A stretch of DNA of 64,000 nucleotides from Acidobacteriota bacterium. GTDB taxonomy: Bacteria > Acidobacteriota > Terriglobia > Terriglobales > Acidobacteriaceae. The notes under the pieces are model-generated. The model saw nothing but the letters and a program-made list of their open reading frames with translations. It was not told the origin of the DNA and ran no database searches. The position numbers and the translations under genes are program-made. Location of the stretch: the NCBI GenBank assembly GCA_013289685.1, contig JABCZL010000006.1, positions 124,001 through 188,000 of the forward strand, in the 5' to 3' direction. Positions 19,741 through 28,163 of the stretch are shown here, in pieces. Numbering within the stretch: position 1 is the first letter of the stretch; every line of letters begins with the position of its first letter.

Positions 19741-22700
19741 AGTGATGACGGGTATAGTCACGTTCGTCGCGTACGAACTGAGATCGTTGAACGTGATCAG
19801 CAGGTAATAGCATCCCGGCGTCACAGCGGAGATGGTCCACAGGGACTGGAAGCGTTGATTGGTGGCGTCGTATGTCGCCGCAGGAAGCGGGATCGGAGTC
19901 ATCGACGTGGGAATGCCCCCGGAGCAAGTGGCGTTCCCGTACGGGTACGCATTCAGGCTCGTCAACGTGGTGGGATCGGTAACTGGGCCGGGGTTCAAGG
20001 TGTTGCTTGGGCTGGTCAAGGTCCAAAGGATCGGAATAACCGCTCCCTGGACCATGCCGGAATTCGTCGGTGCGGTTGGCGGAGTCGATGGAGTTCCCGG
20101 TCCAGCCGCTCCTGCAAGGGGCGCCTGGAAACCTACGAAACTGTAGTAGACACTCGCGTAACCGTTCCTGGCGAATGACGCATTCCCCGCCACGTCTGAG
20201 CTCGTGACCGTGAACGAGTATGCTCCGGGCGTGGTTTGGGTGAAGGAGTTACCCGCCGCCACCGGAGCCAAACAACTCGCGACGCCGCTGAGGTCGTCGC
20301 TGCAGGCGTAGTTCGCAGGGATGGGTTGGTTGTTGATGTATGCGTGCCCGTCCACCGGCGAAGCGAGCACAACGACCGGCGGTATAAGGTCGATATTGAT
20401 CGGCCGTACCGTGGTGCTGGTTGAGTTTCCGGCCACGTCATTTGCTGTTCCAGACGCGCTCTGGTTGGCGCCTGCTGACGAGAGCGTGACCGGCGCGGTG
20501 CAACCGCCAGCTCCGGCAACGAGTCCGGACTGCTGTCCGATCGGACCGCTTACTGGATTCGGATCATTGCAGGTGAATGTGACCGTCACAGCGGTGTTGT
20601 TCCATCCCGCACCGTTGGCGGAAGGACTGGCCATACCGGCAATGGTTGGCGGGGTGCGGTCCACCATGACCGCTGGCGTCGTAGTGGTCAGAGTGTTGCC
20701 CGCTTTGTCGGTAACGATCACGGGAGCCGTTACTGCAGTTCCTTCTCCCAGCACCGCAACCGGAGTGGGCGTTGACGTAGCGACGCCCGAGAGCGCATCA
20801 GCAGCCAAATAGGTGAAGCTCAGGTTGGGCGTGGTGGTGTTGTACCAACCGGTCGCAGGAACACTCGGGCTGGCGACGAACGCGGTGGCGGTCGGCTTCG
20901 TGAAGTCGAGGTTGATCGGACCCACGATCAACTGTTTCGAGTTCGCCGCGTTGTCTGTTGCGGTTCCCGGCACGTTCTGGTTTGCGCCTTCGCTGCTAAG
21001 GATGACGGGCGCAGTACAGCTGGCAAGTCCAGACTGCTGTCCCGCCGGCCCATTCGTCGGATTGGGATCACTACAGGCGAAGCTGACCGTCACCGGCACG
21101 TTGTTCCATCCGTAAGCGTCGGCCGCGGGACTAGCCACTCCAGAGATCGTGGGCAGCGTCTCATCAATGTTGAAGCCAGACGAAACGAAGGGCGACGCCG
21201 TGTTCTTCGCGAAATCCGTGACGGTCATCGCTCCAGTGACAAGTTTGCCTTCGATGGTAAGCGTCATCGCCCCACTATTGAGCCCCGTGCTGGTGGCGGG
21301 CGAGGTCGCAGTGGCCGACATCACTCCCGAGAGGTTGTCCGCAGTGTTGAATGGAATGACCACGGGCGCGTTATACCAGCCGGGGGCGCTTTGCGTTGAC
21401 GTGGTGGCCACGAACGTGAGCGTCGGGGGGACCGTGTCGACGACGACGTTTGGCGCGGTTCCACTCGGCGTCACTGCCGGCTCGGAAACAGAAGTAGCTG
21501 TGGCCAGGACGTTCGCCGCCGCGTTGTTGTATTGGCCGGTGGCATTCGCGGTAAAGGTCACATATCCGTTTCCGCTGGCCGCCGTGCACGTGAAGTTAAA
21601 CTGCTGCGTTCCGGTGCCCATGATGGTGGCGCTGGTCGGAGCTGGCGCGCCGCAACTGACACCCGGCGTGGGACCGCTCGGCGTCCCTGCCGCAACTCCG
21701 TTTACTGTGAGGGTTGGAACTACGGTGGTTGCAGTCGCGGGGCCCGTGCTGCTGACCGTGACCGACACCATCGCCATATCACCAGCCTTCATGTAATCCG
21801 TGAAGCCAACATTGTTGTTGATCGCGACAGTCACGTTCGAAATCATGAATTGGTTCACTTCGAGCTGCAGTTGCTGGACGTCGAGCGCCGGGTTAGGGAC
21901 GGTATTGACTCCCGTGCCGCTAACTGCCGAGTCTTGTACTTGTACATTGACGGTGTAAGTGCCGGGAGCGGCGGTTACCACGCTCGTGCTGATCTGGCCG
22001 GAAGGACTTAGGGTCAACGGCGATACCGGCAAGGGCTCGGACGAGTTCGGGGCAGGCGGCGGTTCGACCGCAACCGGATTGGTGAGGCTGACAGGCACGG
22101 TCCAGGCGTCTGAACCGAATCCGCCGACGGAAGACAGGACGGTGTTCGTGTATTTCTGCCCAACAACCGCTACGGGCAATACGCCGGTTGTGATCGTAAG
22201 CGAGGCGGGCGGCGCGTTCTGACCGGTGTCCGTTGAGAAGCTAGTCGCCGCAGTTTTGAACGGCGAGACTGTCTGCGTGACCGGCGGCGCCACAACCCTC
22301 AGGGTTACCCGATTGCCTTCGCCCGGTGACAGGGACAGCGTGGAATTCGATGGGTTGGAAGGCGAGCTTCCCGTTGTTCCCGTACCGAATGCCGGATCGG
22401 GAATGTTGGCGACAGTAATGTAGCCTTGCTGCACGTTCAGATCGCAGGTTGGATTTCCGCTGTTCGTGTCTCGATTGGTGGTTGGATTCTCGAACACCTT
22501 GTGCTGGATCAACTGGCATATCGAACAATTCGGCCCGGCGGGGTTACTGGCGGTCACGGTGCAACTGGAAGGATTGGCCGAGCAACTGGATGGGCAGCAC
22601 GAGACCCCAGCGGACCTCATCAATTCCGATGTGCTGTAACTGGCGGTGGTGTTGCCTTTGTTATTGACCGTCCAGCTGTAATCGGTCAGGCTGTTCGGCC

Positions 22701-25515
22701 CTCCGTCGGAAAGATCGGTGATCCGGGGAGTGAAAATGTCCGGGGCCACGATTCTTGGCGTGTTGATGCGGGGTGTATTGATGCGCGGGGTATTGATCGC
22801 ATTCACGATGGTCGGATTCACGACCTGTAACGAGGCGATTCGGGGTGTGTTGATGCGCGGGGTGAACACCGAAGGCGTCTCAATAGCGGGCGAATTGTTG
22901 GCAGGCGACAGGATCCGGGGAGTGAAAATTGCCGGCGTCGCGACCTGCGCCGTGAAGATTCCGCTGGCCGGATCCGCAGGGCCATCGACGGTCGGGTTAT
23001 ATTCTTCGCCATTCGCGATGGGCAAATTCCCGTAGGGCGTCGCCACGTCCGGGTTACTGTTATCGGCGGTGACGAAATCCGGATTGGCCACCGAGGGATT
23101 GGAAGGATCGGCGTTGATGATAGCCACCGCCTGCAAACCAGAGAAAACCGGATTCGCGCCGCTGGCCGGAATGCTCTGAATCTGCGCCACCAGCACATTC
23201 AGGCTGGCGGTCGCGCTGGTCGAGGTCAGCGTGACAGCCTGGGTCAGGGTCGTGTTGGGACTGACGGCCACGTCGACGTAGCAGTTCGGCGTTGTGGGGA
23301 GAAGATTGGCGGTCCCGCCGGATATAGTGCAACTCGCCGTCTGACTGGTGGAGGTAACCCCGAGCAGGATCCGATAGAACGAGGGCGATCCCAGCGGAGA
23401 AGCTTGCAGCGGGCTAATCGTATTTTTCACCAGCAGCGAGAACGACCGTGTAATGGACTTGCTCAACGGCTTGGAGTTCTCGCGGAAGCGCACCACCAAT
23501 CCATTAGTAACGCGCGAAGTATAGACATTCTGGTTGCGGTCGCCGCTGTATGCGGACGGGCTGCCATTATCGTCAGAGACAGTGGCACAGGCCGGTTGCG
23601 TAGTACTGCAGGTTGGGCAGGCATTGCCGGTGCCGGAGTATGTGCTGATTTGAGGAATGTTTGAATTGGGCGGAACGTACTGCGTCCAGTCCTCGGCGCC
23701 GTTGACCACCGGTGGCGGCACTACATCGCGATTGTCGGTCCAGGTGATGTGAAAATCCGGGGCGAGCGTGGCGCCGGTTACGCTGTCCTTTCCCTTCGTG
23801 TTGAAGACCCAGGAAGTTCCGCTCGGCATGATGGTCTGCGCGGCAGTGTCAAGGTAGTCGCCTATGAACGGTGTCGTGCCCTGCACGAACAGAGGCAGGT
23901 TGGGAGGGTTGAAGAAACCTTGCTCAATCTGATTGTCGGTTGGGTCGACCCAGTAGGCGTACTGCGAAATCTGGAACCCGTTGAACTTCGTCGCCGCCGT
24001 GGGATCGATCATTCCTCCGAACACGTCAAGAGTGTGGCGTATGCCGGAGTTCGGATCCGTGATCGACGGCGTGAAAACCGTGGCGGGAGTCGCAATCGTG
24101 CTGCCGGGAATTGGCTGATCCACCTTCGTCAACTGAGACAGACCTGTGCAGGTGTTGCCGGTTGGGCAAGTCAGCACACTCTCCAGATTGTCGCGGCGGG
24201 AATCGAACCATGCCAGCGAGAGTTTGCCGTAAGCGAACGCCAACGAGGGCATGAACTGGAATCCGGGGACAGTAGCGGCGCCGTTTGCCCATGAGGTGCT
24301 GTCCGCGACATAGGGAGTGGACCAGGTCCACATCGGGTAGGACTGCGTGGTCAGCACGATCCGCGAACCGCTGGTAGCCCCGGGTCCAGCCACTCGTTGC
24401 GTAAATGCAACCCATATCTTGCTTGATCCGTCGATGGCGGCCGTGGGTAGATCCGTCGTGCGGAACGTGTTGCCGCTCTGATTCTGGTCAAAAGCTCCAG
24501 CAGTTGTGGTCGCAGCCGGGAACGTGTACACCAAGCCGTCGCTGATTCCGTTGCCCCAGTTCCATCCGTCAGGCGACCAGGCGTACTGAATGGAATCGGG
24601 CATAGTCTTGAAGGCAAGAGCCCGCCAGGTCACAAAAACGGCGCCCGTCTGCGGGTCGATCACCGCAGAGGCCCCCTGATTTTGCCGGGTGTCGTCGTTC
24701 AGCTTTAGCGGCGCGCTCCAGCTCGCACCGCAGTTGGTGGATCGCACTTCCATGATCGACGAATGTTGAGTGGGCAGCCCTTGGTTGGTAAACACGGTGT
24801 AGAACACATAGACGTAGCCGCTCTGAAAAGTCTGGCCATTGATCTTGCACGTGGCGGTTCTTCCCGGACGAGGAATGTCGACGGCGATCCAGGGCTTGTC
24901 GAGGAATTGCCGGGTGGTAGCGGTATGAACAAGGTTCGCATTGATGTAAAGAAACGGATTGCCGTGAGTCCCAGTGTTGTCGGTGACCAGCAGCGCGTTG
25001 TCGCCGTTCCCTTTGTTATTTTGATCCTGAAATGTGGCTACGAAGACGGCGCTGGCGCCGTTTGTGGCCCGGTTGAAAACCAACCCGCTGTAGTAAAACA
25101 AACCGTGAGTCCCGGGGCGCACCGTTGGATCCGTGGCCACCGTATACGTGTTGTGCAGCGGTGAAGCCGTGCCGATCGACGAAGTATCCTGAGGATATCC
25201 TGGAAGCAGGGTGCTCTTCCAGGTTTCACCGCCATCGAGCGAGGTGTACACGCCCAGCCAGGCGTCGCCCAAAATGGTCGGCGCCAGCGGATTGGCAATA
25301 TCCACCGTCCGGTAGTCGTTGGCCCCCGCCATCAGATGCTCCGGATTGCGGCTGGAAACCGCCATGGACGGCTCGTTCTGCCGCTGCAGGAAAGGATCTC
25401 CCGCGGGCCAGTTTGTGCCTGAAACCATGTTGATGTTCTGGCCAGCGAACTGGCCTACAGCAACCGCGCAGCTGAACATCAGAACAACCGCAACGACCGC
25501 ACGACGGACGAACAT
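18586..25515 (-). CDS. Giant secreted mosaic protein: BNR/sialidase-like head, TPRI repeats, Ig-like domains, NHL propeller
   Basis: The track ORF (2325 aa) begins at 25563, but GGGAGGAATTCGCC directly before ATG 25515 and a clean signal peptide (MFVRRAVVAVVLMF...) give a 2309-residue product. Order: a sialidase/BNR-like propeller region over roughly residues 30-650 with LDGGETW; a segment of period-5 Pro repeats (TPRI array); several bacterial Ig-like domains built on FNTADNLSGV and VSFACSDPNP units; and C-terminal NHL repeats with VAVDSAGNLYIADNYNQRIRVVN-type cores. Substrate or ligand is unknown; the BNR motifs do not prove sialidase activity. It converges on the kinase gene with 67 bp between. 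This and the 50-57 kb gene are the two largest ORFs here. Confidence 0.85.
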   Translation of the reverse strand: MFVRRAVVAVVLMFSCAVAVGQFAGQNINMVSGTNWPAGDPFLQRQNEPSMAVSSRNPEHLMAGANDYRTVDIANPLAPTILGDAWLGVYTSLDGGETWKSTLLPGYPQDTSSIGTASPLHNTYTVATDPTVRPGTHGLFYYSGLVFNRATNGASAVFVATFQDQNNKGNGDNALLVTDNTGTHGNPFLYINANLVHTATTRQFLDKPWIAVDIPRPGRTATCKINGQTFQSGYVYVFYTVFTNQGLPTQHSSIMEVRSTNCGASWSAPLKLNDDTRQNQGASAVIDPQTGAVFVTWRALAFKTMPDSIQYAWSPDGWNWGNGISDGLVYTFPAATTTAGAFDQNQSGNTFRTTDLPTAAIDGSSKIWVAFTQRVAGPGATSGSRIVLTTQSYPMWTWSTPYVADSTSWANGAATVPGFQFMPSLAFAYGKLSLAWFDSRRDNLESVLTCPTGNTCTGLSQLTKVDQPIPGSTIATPATVFTPSITDPNSGIRHTLDVFGGMIDPTAATKFNGFQISQYAYWVDPTDNQIEQGFFNPPNLPLFVQGTTPFIGDYLDTAAQTIMPSGTSWVFNTKGKDSVTGATLAPDFHITWTDNRDVVPPPVVNGAEDWTQYVPPNSNIPQISTYSGTGNACPTCSTTQPACATVSDDNGSPSAYSGDRNQNVYTSRVTNGLVVRFRENSKPLSKSITRSFSLLVKNTISPLQASPLGSPSFYRILLGVTSTSQTASCTISGGTANLLPTTPNCYVDVAVSPNTTLTQAVTLTSTSATASLNVLVAQIQSIPASGANPVFSGLQAVAIINADPSNPSVANPDFVTADNSNPDVATPYGNLPIANGEEYNPTVDGPADPASGIFTAQVATPAIFTPRILSPANNSPAIETPSVFTPRINTPRIASLQVVNPTIVNAINTPRINTPRINTPRIVAPDIFTPRITDLSDGGPNSLTDYSWTVNNKGNTTASYSTSELMRSAGVSCCPSSCSANPSSCTVTASNPAGPNCSICQLIQHKVFENPTTNRDTNSGNPTCDLNVQQGYITVANIPDPAFGTGTTGSSPSNPSNSTLSLSPGEGNRVTLRVVAPPVTQTVSPFKTAATSFSTDTGQNAPPASLTITTGVLPVAVVGQKYTNTVLSSVGGFGSDAWTVPVSLTNPVAVEPPPAPNSSEPLPVSPLTLSPSGQISTSVVTAAPGTYTVNVQVQDSAVSGTGVNTVPNPALDVQQLQLEVNQFMISNVTVAINNNVGFTDYMKAGDMAMVSVTVSSTGPATATTVVPTLTVNGVAAGTPSGPTPGVSCGAPAPTSATIMGTGTQQFNFTCTAASGNGYVTFTANATGQYNNAAANVLATATSVSEPAVTPSGTAPNVVVDTVPPTLTFVATTSTQSAPGWYNAPVVIPFNTADNLSGVMSATATSPATSTGLNSGAMTLTIEGKLVTGAMTVTDFAKNTASPFVSSGFNIDETLPTISGVASPAADAYGWNNVPVTVSFACSDPNPTNGPAGQQSGLASCTAPVILSSEGANQNVPGTATDNAANSKQLIVGPINLDFTKPTATAFVASPSVPATGWYNTTTPNLSFTYLAADALSGVATSTPTPVAVLGEGTAVTAPVIVTDKAGNTLTTTTPAVMVDRTPPTIAGMASPSANGAGWNNTAVTVTFTCNDPNPVSGPIGQQSGLVAGAGGCTAPVTLSSAGANQSASGTANDVAGNSTSTTVRPINIDLIPPVVVLASPVDGHAYINNQPIPANYACSDDLSGVASCLAPVAAGNSFTQTTPGAYSFTVTSSDVAGNASFARNGYASVYYSFVGFQAPLAGAAGPGTPSTPPTAPTNSGMVQGAVIPILWTLTSPSNTLNPGPVTDPTTLTSLNAYPYGNATCSGGIPTSMTPIPLPAATYDATNQRFQSLWTISAVTPGCYYLLITFNDLSSYATNVTIPVITAAAGNGILGYFGDGGAPTSAEFQYPTSVAVDSAGNLYIADNYNQRIRVVNTQATALTILGVTIQPGTIATVAGTGTAGYTGDSGPAISATLTYPNGVALDSAGNLYIADTGNNVIRMVNTSGTITTVAGGGTPCGGATDSVGDGCAATSAQLAGPYLVTLDSNNNLFIGDTQNARVRVVNMQGSSSTILGVTIQPGYIATVVGTGTSGYSGDSGPATSAQLSNDTNGVAVDSAGNLYIGDANNCVVRKVSAATDIITTVAGTPSTCGTAAGDGGAATSATLNLPTAVAVDSSGNLYIADWENNLIRVVNTQASGITIQGVPILPGNIATIVGGGTGCTGQADTFGDGCQPTSAQLLRPNGVAFDSAGNLYIADSNNQLIRKVAP
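22712..22970 (-). repeat. Period-5 TPRI repeat segment
   Basis: In-frame 15-bp units encode runs such as INTPRINTPRINTPRI and variants IFTPR, VATPA, ILSPA, IETPS and IVAPD. The regular five-residue period with Pro at a fixed position suggests an extended or solenoid-like rod between the head and the Ig domains. Upstream NPSVANPDF-type units keep a similar period. Confidence 0.75.
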
Positions 25516-25582
25516 GGCGAATTCCTCCCAGAACCTTGGCCCTGAAGTTTCACGGCACAACAATGCGAGTTTTTTAAACAGT

Positions 25583-25611
25583 AAAAGCGAAGGGCAGACT
25601 TATCCCTTCGC
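25583..25611 (-). terminator. Rho-independent terminator-like hairpin
   Basis: On the minus strand an 8-bp perfect stem GCGAAGGG/CCCTTCGC with a 9-base loop is followed by TTTTA. It lies after the ThuA-PQQ operon and about 70 bp before the giant gene's ATG, so it may end the operon or attenuate the giant gene. Confidence 0.6.
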
Positions 25612-25836
25612 ACCAGGAATGCGAATCGAAGTTAATCGGTTGAACTCAGCTAGATTTCCGTCCACAGCCCGCAAGAAAATATATCGACCCGTGGCTTCTC
25701 CCCCGAGTTCCACAAGGCCACTGAATGCTGAAGCGTAACGAATCTTCTTATGCAAATGGCAGCTTGTCAACAAAATATGCGCTTCGGTCCCGCGAAAAAT
25801 ACGACACAACACAGGGGTTGCAAATCTTTGCAACTT
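25612..25836 (-). other. Intergenic leader upstream of the giant gene, with a weak 77-codon ORF
   Basis: The 25516-25836 interval separates the operon from the giant gene. A TTG-started frame (25600-25833) runs in phase with the preceding gene directly after its TAG and reads FSGLVELGGEATGRYIFLRAVDGN in part, but it has no ribosome-binding site and its first half looks random. I do not call it as a gene. Confidence 0.35.
25742..25770 (-). promoter_or_regulatory. Candidate sigma-70-like promoter
   Basis: On the minus strand a perfect TTGACA (25770-25765) is followed after 17 bases by GAAGAT (25747-25742), a weak -10. It would transcribe through the hairpin at 25583-25611 into the giant secreted-protein gene. 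Confidence 0.35.
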
Positions 25837-26553
25837 CTAAGGTAAGTCGTCTTCGTCCGGCCATTCTGTCGCGCCGCACACCTTCAGAGCTTGATCTAAT
25901 GCCCGGGCAGCCTTTCGGGCCATATCAGCGTCGGAAAAGAAAAAGCTGAGATCGCCCGTGGCAATTTGAGTTTCCGGTTGCTCAGCCTTGCTCGCTCCAT
26001 TCGCGGACTCGGCCATTGATCGGCGTGTGGCGCGCACCCTTTTCCCCGGCTGGGCCCGGCTCATCACTTTCAGGATGGCGCCCGTAGCGGGTTTGCATTC
26101 GGAAAAGCTTTGCGGTTCGACGGATGCAGGTGTGGTCAGATCGGCCAAGTGCGCATACAGTGTGAACTCCAGTTCGCGCGGGCCGTCCGGTAAGGTAGTC
26201 GTCTTCCGCGTCTTTAGGATTAGATCGCAGCCGGTGATCTGCGTGATTTCCGAGCTTTCCTCGACTCTAACGTCATGGCCCTTCGACTGGTGGCAGTTAT
26301 GCACGATCGCTTTGCCGTTCACGCTCCGTCTCAACCGCTCCGTCGCTTCGGCAATGCTTTGCTTGCTGGCCGGCTTTCCGAGTCTCTCTCGGTCGGACTC
26401 ACCGCTTTCCTGGCCGGTTACGAGGTAGCTTTGCGAAATCACGGTCTGCGGCACGCCAAGAAAAAGGCCGACCAACACTGCCAGGAACCGCAAACGCGTC
26501 GGTCTCGGCTGATGAGCGTTTATGACCACACTCGTTCCTGGTTCATTGTTCAT
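25837..26553 (-). CDS. Small exported hypothetical protein, last gene of the ThuA-cytochrome-PQQ operon
   Basis: A 238-residue protein with a hydrophobic stretch near residues 22-41 (RLRFLAVLVGLFLGV) after a long polar lead, consistent with export. I do not recognise the family. The central part contains NCHQSKGHDVRVEESSEITQ and DLILKTRKTT, suggestive of a small beta-rich domain, and the C-terminus has a helix MARKAARALDQALKVCG. The ATG sits inside a heptamer repeat, 10 bp beyond the stop of the PQQ dehydrogenase, so translational coupling is likely. It may be a lipocalin-like or accessory factor, but nothing proves this. Confidence 0.6.
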   Translation of the reverse strand: MNNEPGTSVVINAHQPRPTRLRFLAVLVGLFLGVPQTVISQSYLVTGQESGESDRERLGKPASKQSIAEATERLRRSVNGKAIVHNCHQSKGHDVRVEESSEITQITGCDLILKTRKTTTLPDGPRELEFTLYAHLADLTTPASVEPQSFSECKPATGAILKVMSRAQPGKRVRATRRSMAESANGASKAEQPETQIATGDLSFFFSDADMARKAARALDQALKVCGATEWPDEDDLP

Positions 26554-26569
26554 TGTTCATTGTTCATTG
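26542..26569. repeat. Four tandem heptamers (TTCATTG) at a stop/start junction
   Basis: Exact copies of TTCATTG four times. On the minus strand (CAATGAA units) the array contains both the TGA of the PQQ dehydrogenase and the ATG of the next gene. Each unit offers an ATG, but only the one at 26553 opens a long frame; the others stop within six to nine codons. Confidence 0.9.
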
Positions 26570-28117
26570 CGCTTGCGGGAGTGTCCATGCGAACAGCACG
26601 CCGCCACTGCTGGTCAGCACATACTGGCGGCCGTCGAGTTCGTAGGTAATGGGAGAACTCACGATGTGCGACCCAGAGCCGGCGTGCCAAAGCGTTTTGC
26701 CGTCGCTCGAATCGAGCGCCAGGAAGTTGCCCATACCGTCGCCGGTGAAGGTGAGCCCCGAATCGGTAGTCAGGACTCCTGCGCCAGATTCCGGCCCGAG
26801 TTCATGGCTCCAACTTATCTTGCCGGTTTGGTAGTCGATGGCCTCGATAACGCCCTTGCCCCAAACGTCGTAGTCCGCGCCCGCCCACCCATAGACTCCG
26901 TCGGCCGGCTTGGCAAAGTAGACGCTCCAGCTGGGATGAGCGTCGACGATGAACAGCCCGTTCTTGGTGTCGAAGCTAGGCGAACGGAAGTTGGTCATGC
27001 CCCCCTCGTCCGGCGCAATCAGGCGTCCGTCGGGAGCAGGTTCCTTGGCGGGATTCGGAATCGGGCGGCCTTGCTGATCGACTCCCAGCGTCCAATTCAC
27101 GGGCCCGAAAGGAGCAGTCAGCAGATTCTTTCCGTTAGTGCGGTCAAGAACAAAGAAGTAGCCGTTGCGCGAACTCTGCATGAGCATCTTCTTCGGCTCG
27201 CCGTGAAAATCGCCGTCGACCTGCACCGGAGTCTCCACCGCATCCCAGTCGTGGGTGTCGTGGGGCGACACCTGGAAAGACCACACCAGCTTGCCCGTGT
27301 CCGGATTCAGCGCGACGATGGAACATGTGTAAAGATCGTCGCCCGGCCGCGTTGAACCGTTCAGCACTGGAGTCGGGTTGCCGGTTCCCCAGTAAACCAG
27401 ATTAAGGTCGGGATCATATGTTCCCGGCATCCACGTCATGCCGCCGGTCGTTTGATTCGCTGTCCCAGACGGAGGCGTGGAATTCCACTGCCACTGGGTT
27501 GCTCCGGTCTCCGGATCAATCGAGCGGATATACCCGCTCAAATTATCAAAATCTCCGGACACACCGACGAGCACGTGGCTCCCCACGACGAGCGGCGCCA
27601 TGCTCGTCCAGTAGCCTTTCGTGACATCGGCCACCTCGACGCTCCAGCGCACGGTTCCGTTCTTAGCGTTGAGCGACACCAGGTGTGCATCGGGAGCCAG
27701 GAAGAAGAGGTAGCCTTTGTACATGCCTACGCCGCGATTTCCGATGTGCTCGCCCTGGCTCGTCGGTTTGTTGTAGTGCCAGATCTGATGGCCGGAGCGT
27801 GCATCCAGTGCCCAGATATTGTCAGGGACCGTAACGTACAGAATGCCATCCACCAGCAGCGGCGAAGACTTGATGGGCGCGGTCTGGTTCGTCTGGAACG
27901 CCCAAGCCAGTGCGAGAGTTCCCACATTCTGCGGCGTGATCTGACTCAACGCACTGTGACGCCTACCGGAATAGTCGCCGTGGTATCCCGGCCAACTGTC
28001 GGCGGGCGGGTGCAAAAGCATTTGCTGATCCGCGCCTTGCGCCAGCGAGATGCCGGAAGAAGCGAGCGCCAGGAATACACTCACCGTAATCAGGAATGAA
28101 TGTCTCGCAAAATTCAT
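26564..28117 (-). CDS. PQQ-dependent (methanol/ethanol family) dehydrogenase
   Basis: A 517-residue periplasmic quinoprotein with a signal peptide (to about A26) and an eight-bladed propeller. It should oxidise alcohols or sugars and pass electrons to a cytochrome c. Visible: the opening WPGYHGDYSGRRHSAL, tryptophan-dock blade repeats of the type G.L.WSF / GKTLWHAGSG, the PQQ-side NRGV (127-130), and the Asp-containing HDWDAVETPV expected of the catalytic site. The Cys-Cys pair that precedes NRGV in methanol and ethanol dehydrogenases is absent (GEHIG instead). It is shorter than the usual 560-620 residues. It follows the cytochrome c gene by 46 bp, which supports electron transfer between the two. 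Substrate is unknown. Confidence 0.88.
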   Translation of the reverse strand: MNFARHSFLITVSVFLALASSGISLAQGADQQMLLHPPADSWPGYHGDYSGRRHSALSQITPQNVGTLALAWAFQTNQTAPIKSSPLLVDGILYVTVPDNIWALDARSGHQIWHYNKPTSQGEHIGNRGVGMYKGYLFFLAPDAHLVSLNAKNGTVRWSVEVADVTKGYWTSMAPLVVGSHVLVGVSGDFDNLSGYIRSIDPETGATQWQWNSTPPSGTANQTTGGMTWMPGTYDPDLNLVYWGTGNPTPVLNGSTRPGDDLYTCSIVALNPDTGKLVWSFQVSPHDTHDWDAVETPVQVDGDFHGEPKKMLMQSSRNGYFFVLDRTNGKNLLTAPFGPVNWTLGVDQQGRPIPNPAKEPAPDGRLIAPDEGGMTNFRSPSFDTKNGLFIVDAHPSWSVYFAKPADGVYGWAGADYDVWGKGVIEAIDYQTGKISWSHELGPESGAGVLTTDSGLTFTGDGMGNFLALDSSDGKTLWHAGSGSHIVSSPITYELDGRQYVLTSSGGVLFAWTLPQAQ

Positions 28118-28163
28118 ATCGACTGGGCCCTCAGAACTTTCTCAGCAGCAAACAGATCGTCGT

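Noticed and set aside
18610-20178. 522-residue plus-strand ORF within the NHL region
   Set aside because: It is the antisense shadow of the NHL repeats, with Arg/Val-rich periodic sequence that follows from the repeat. The minus-strand frame has clear domains.
20321-21796. Series of plus-strand ORFs over the Ig-like domains
   Set aside because: They are antisense frames of the giant gene; hydrophobic Val/Pro/Ala runs mimic membrane proteins but are mirror images of Thr/Gly-rich repeats.
22712-22970. Regular short repeats considered as a CRISPR-like array
   Set aside because: The period is 15 bp without spacers, and it encodes in-frame TPRI pentapeptides in a long gene.
26542-26569. Heptamer array considered as an on/off phase-variation switch of the downstream gene
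   Set aside because: Added or lost units lie before the working ATG and would not shift the gene's frame; only coupling distance changes. It is kept as a minor finding.
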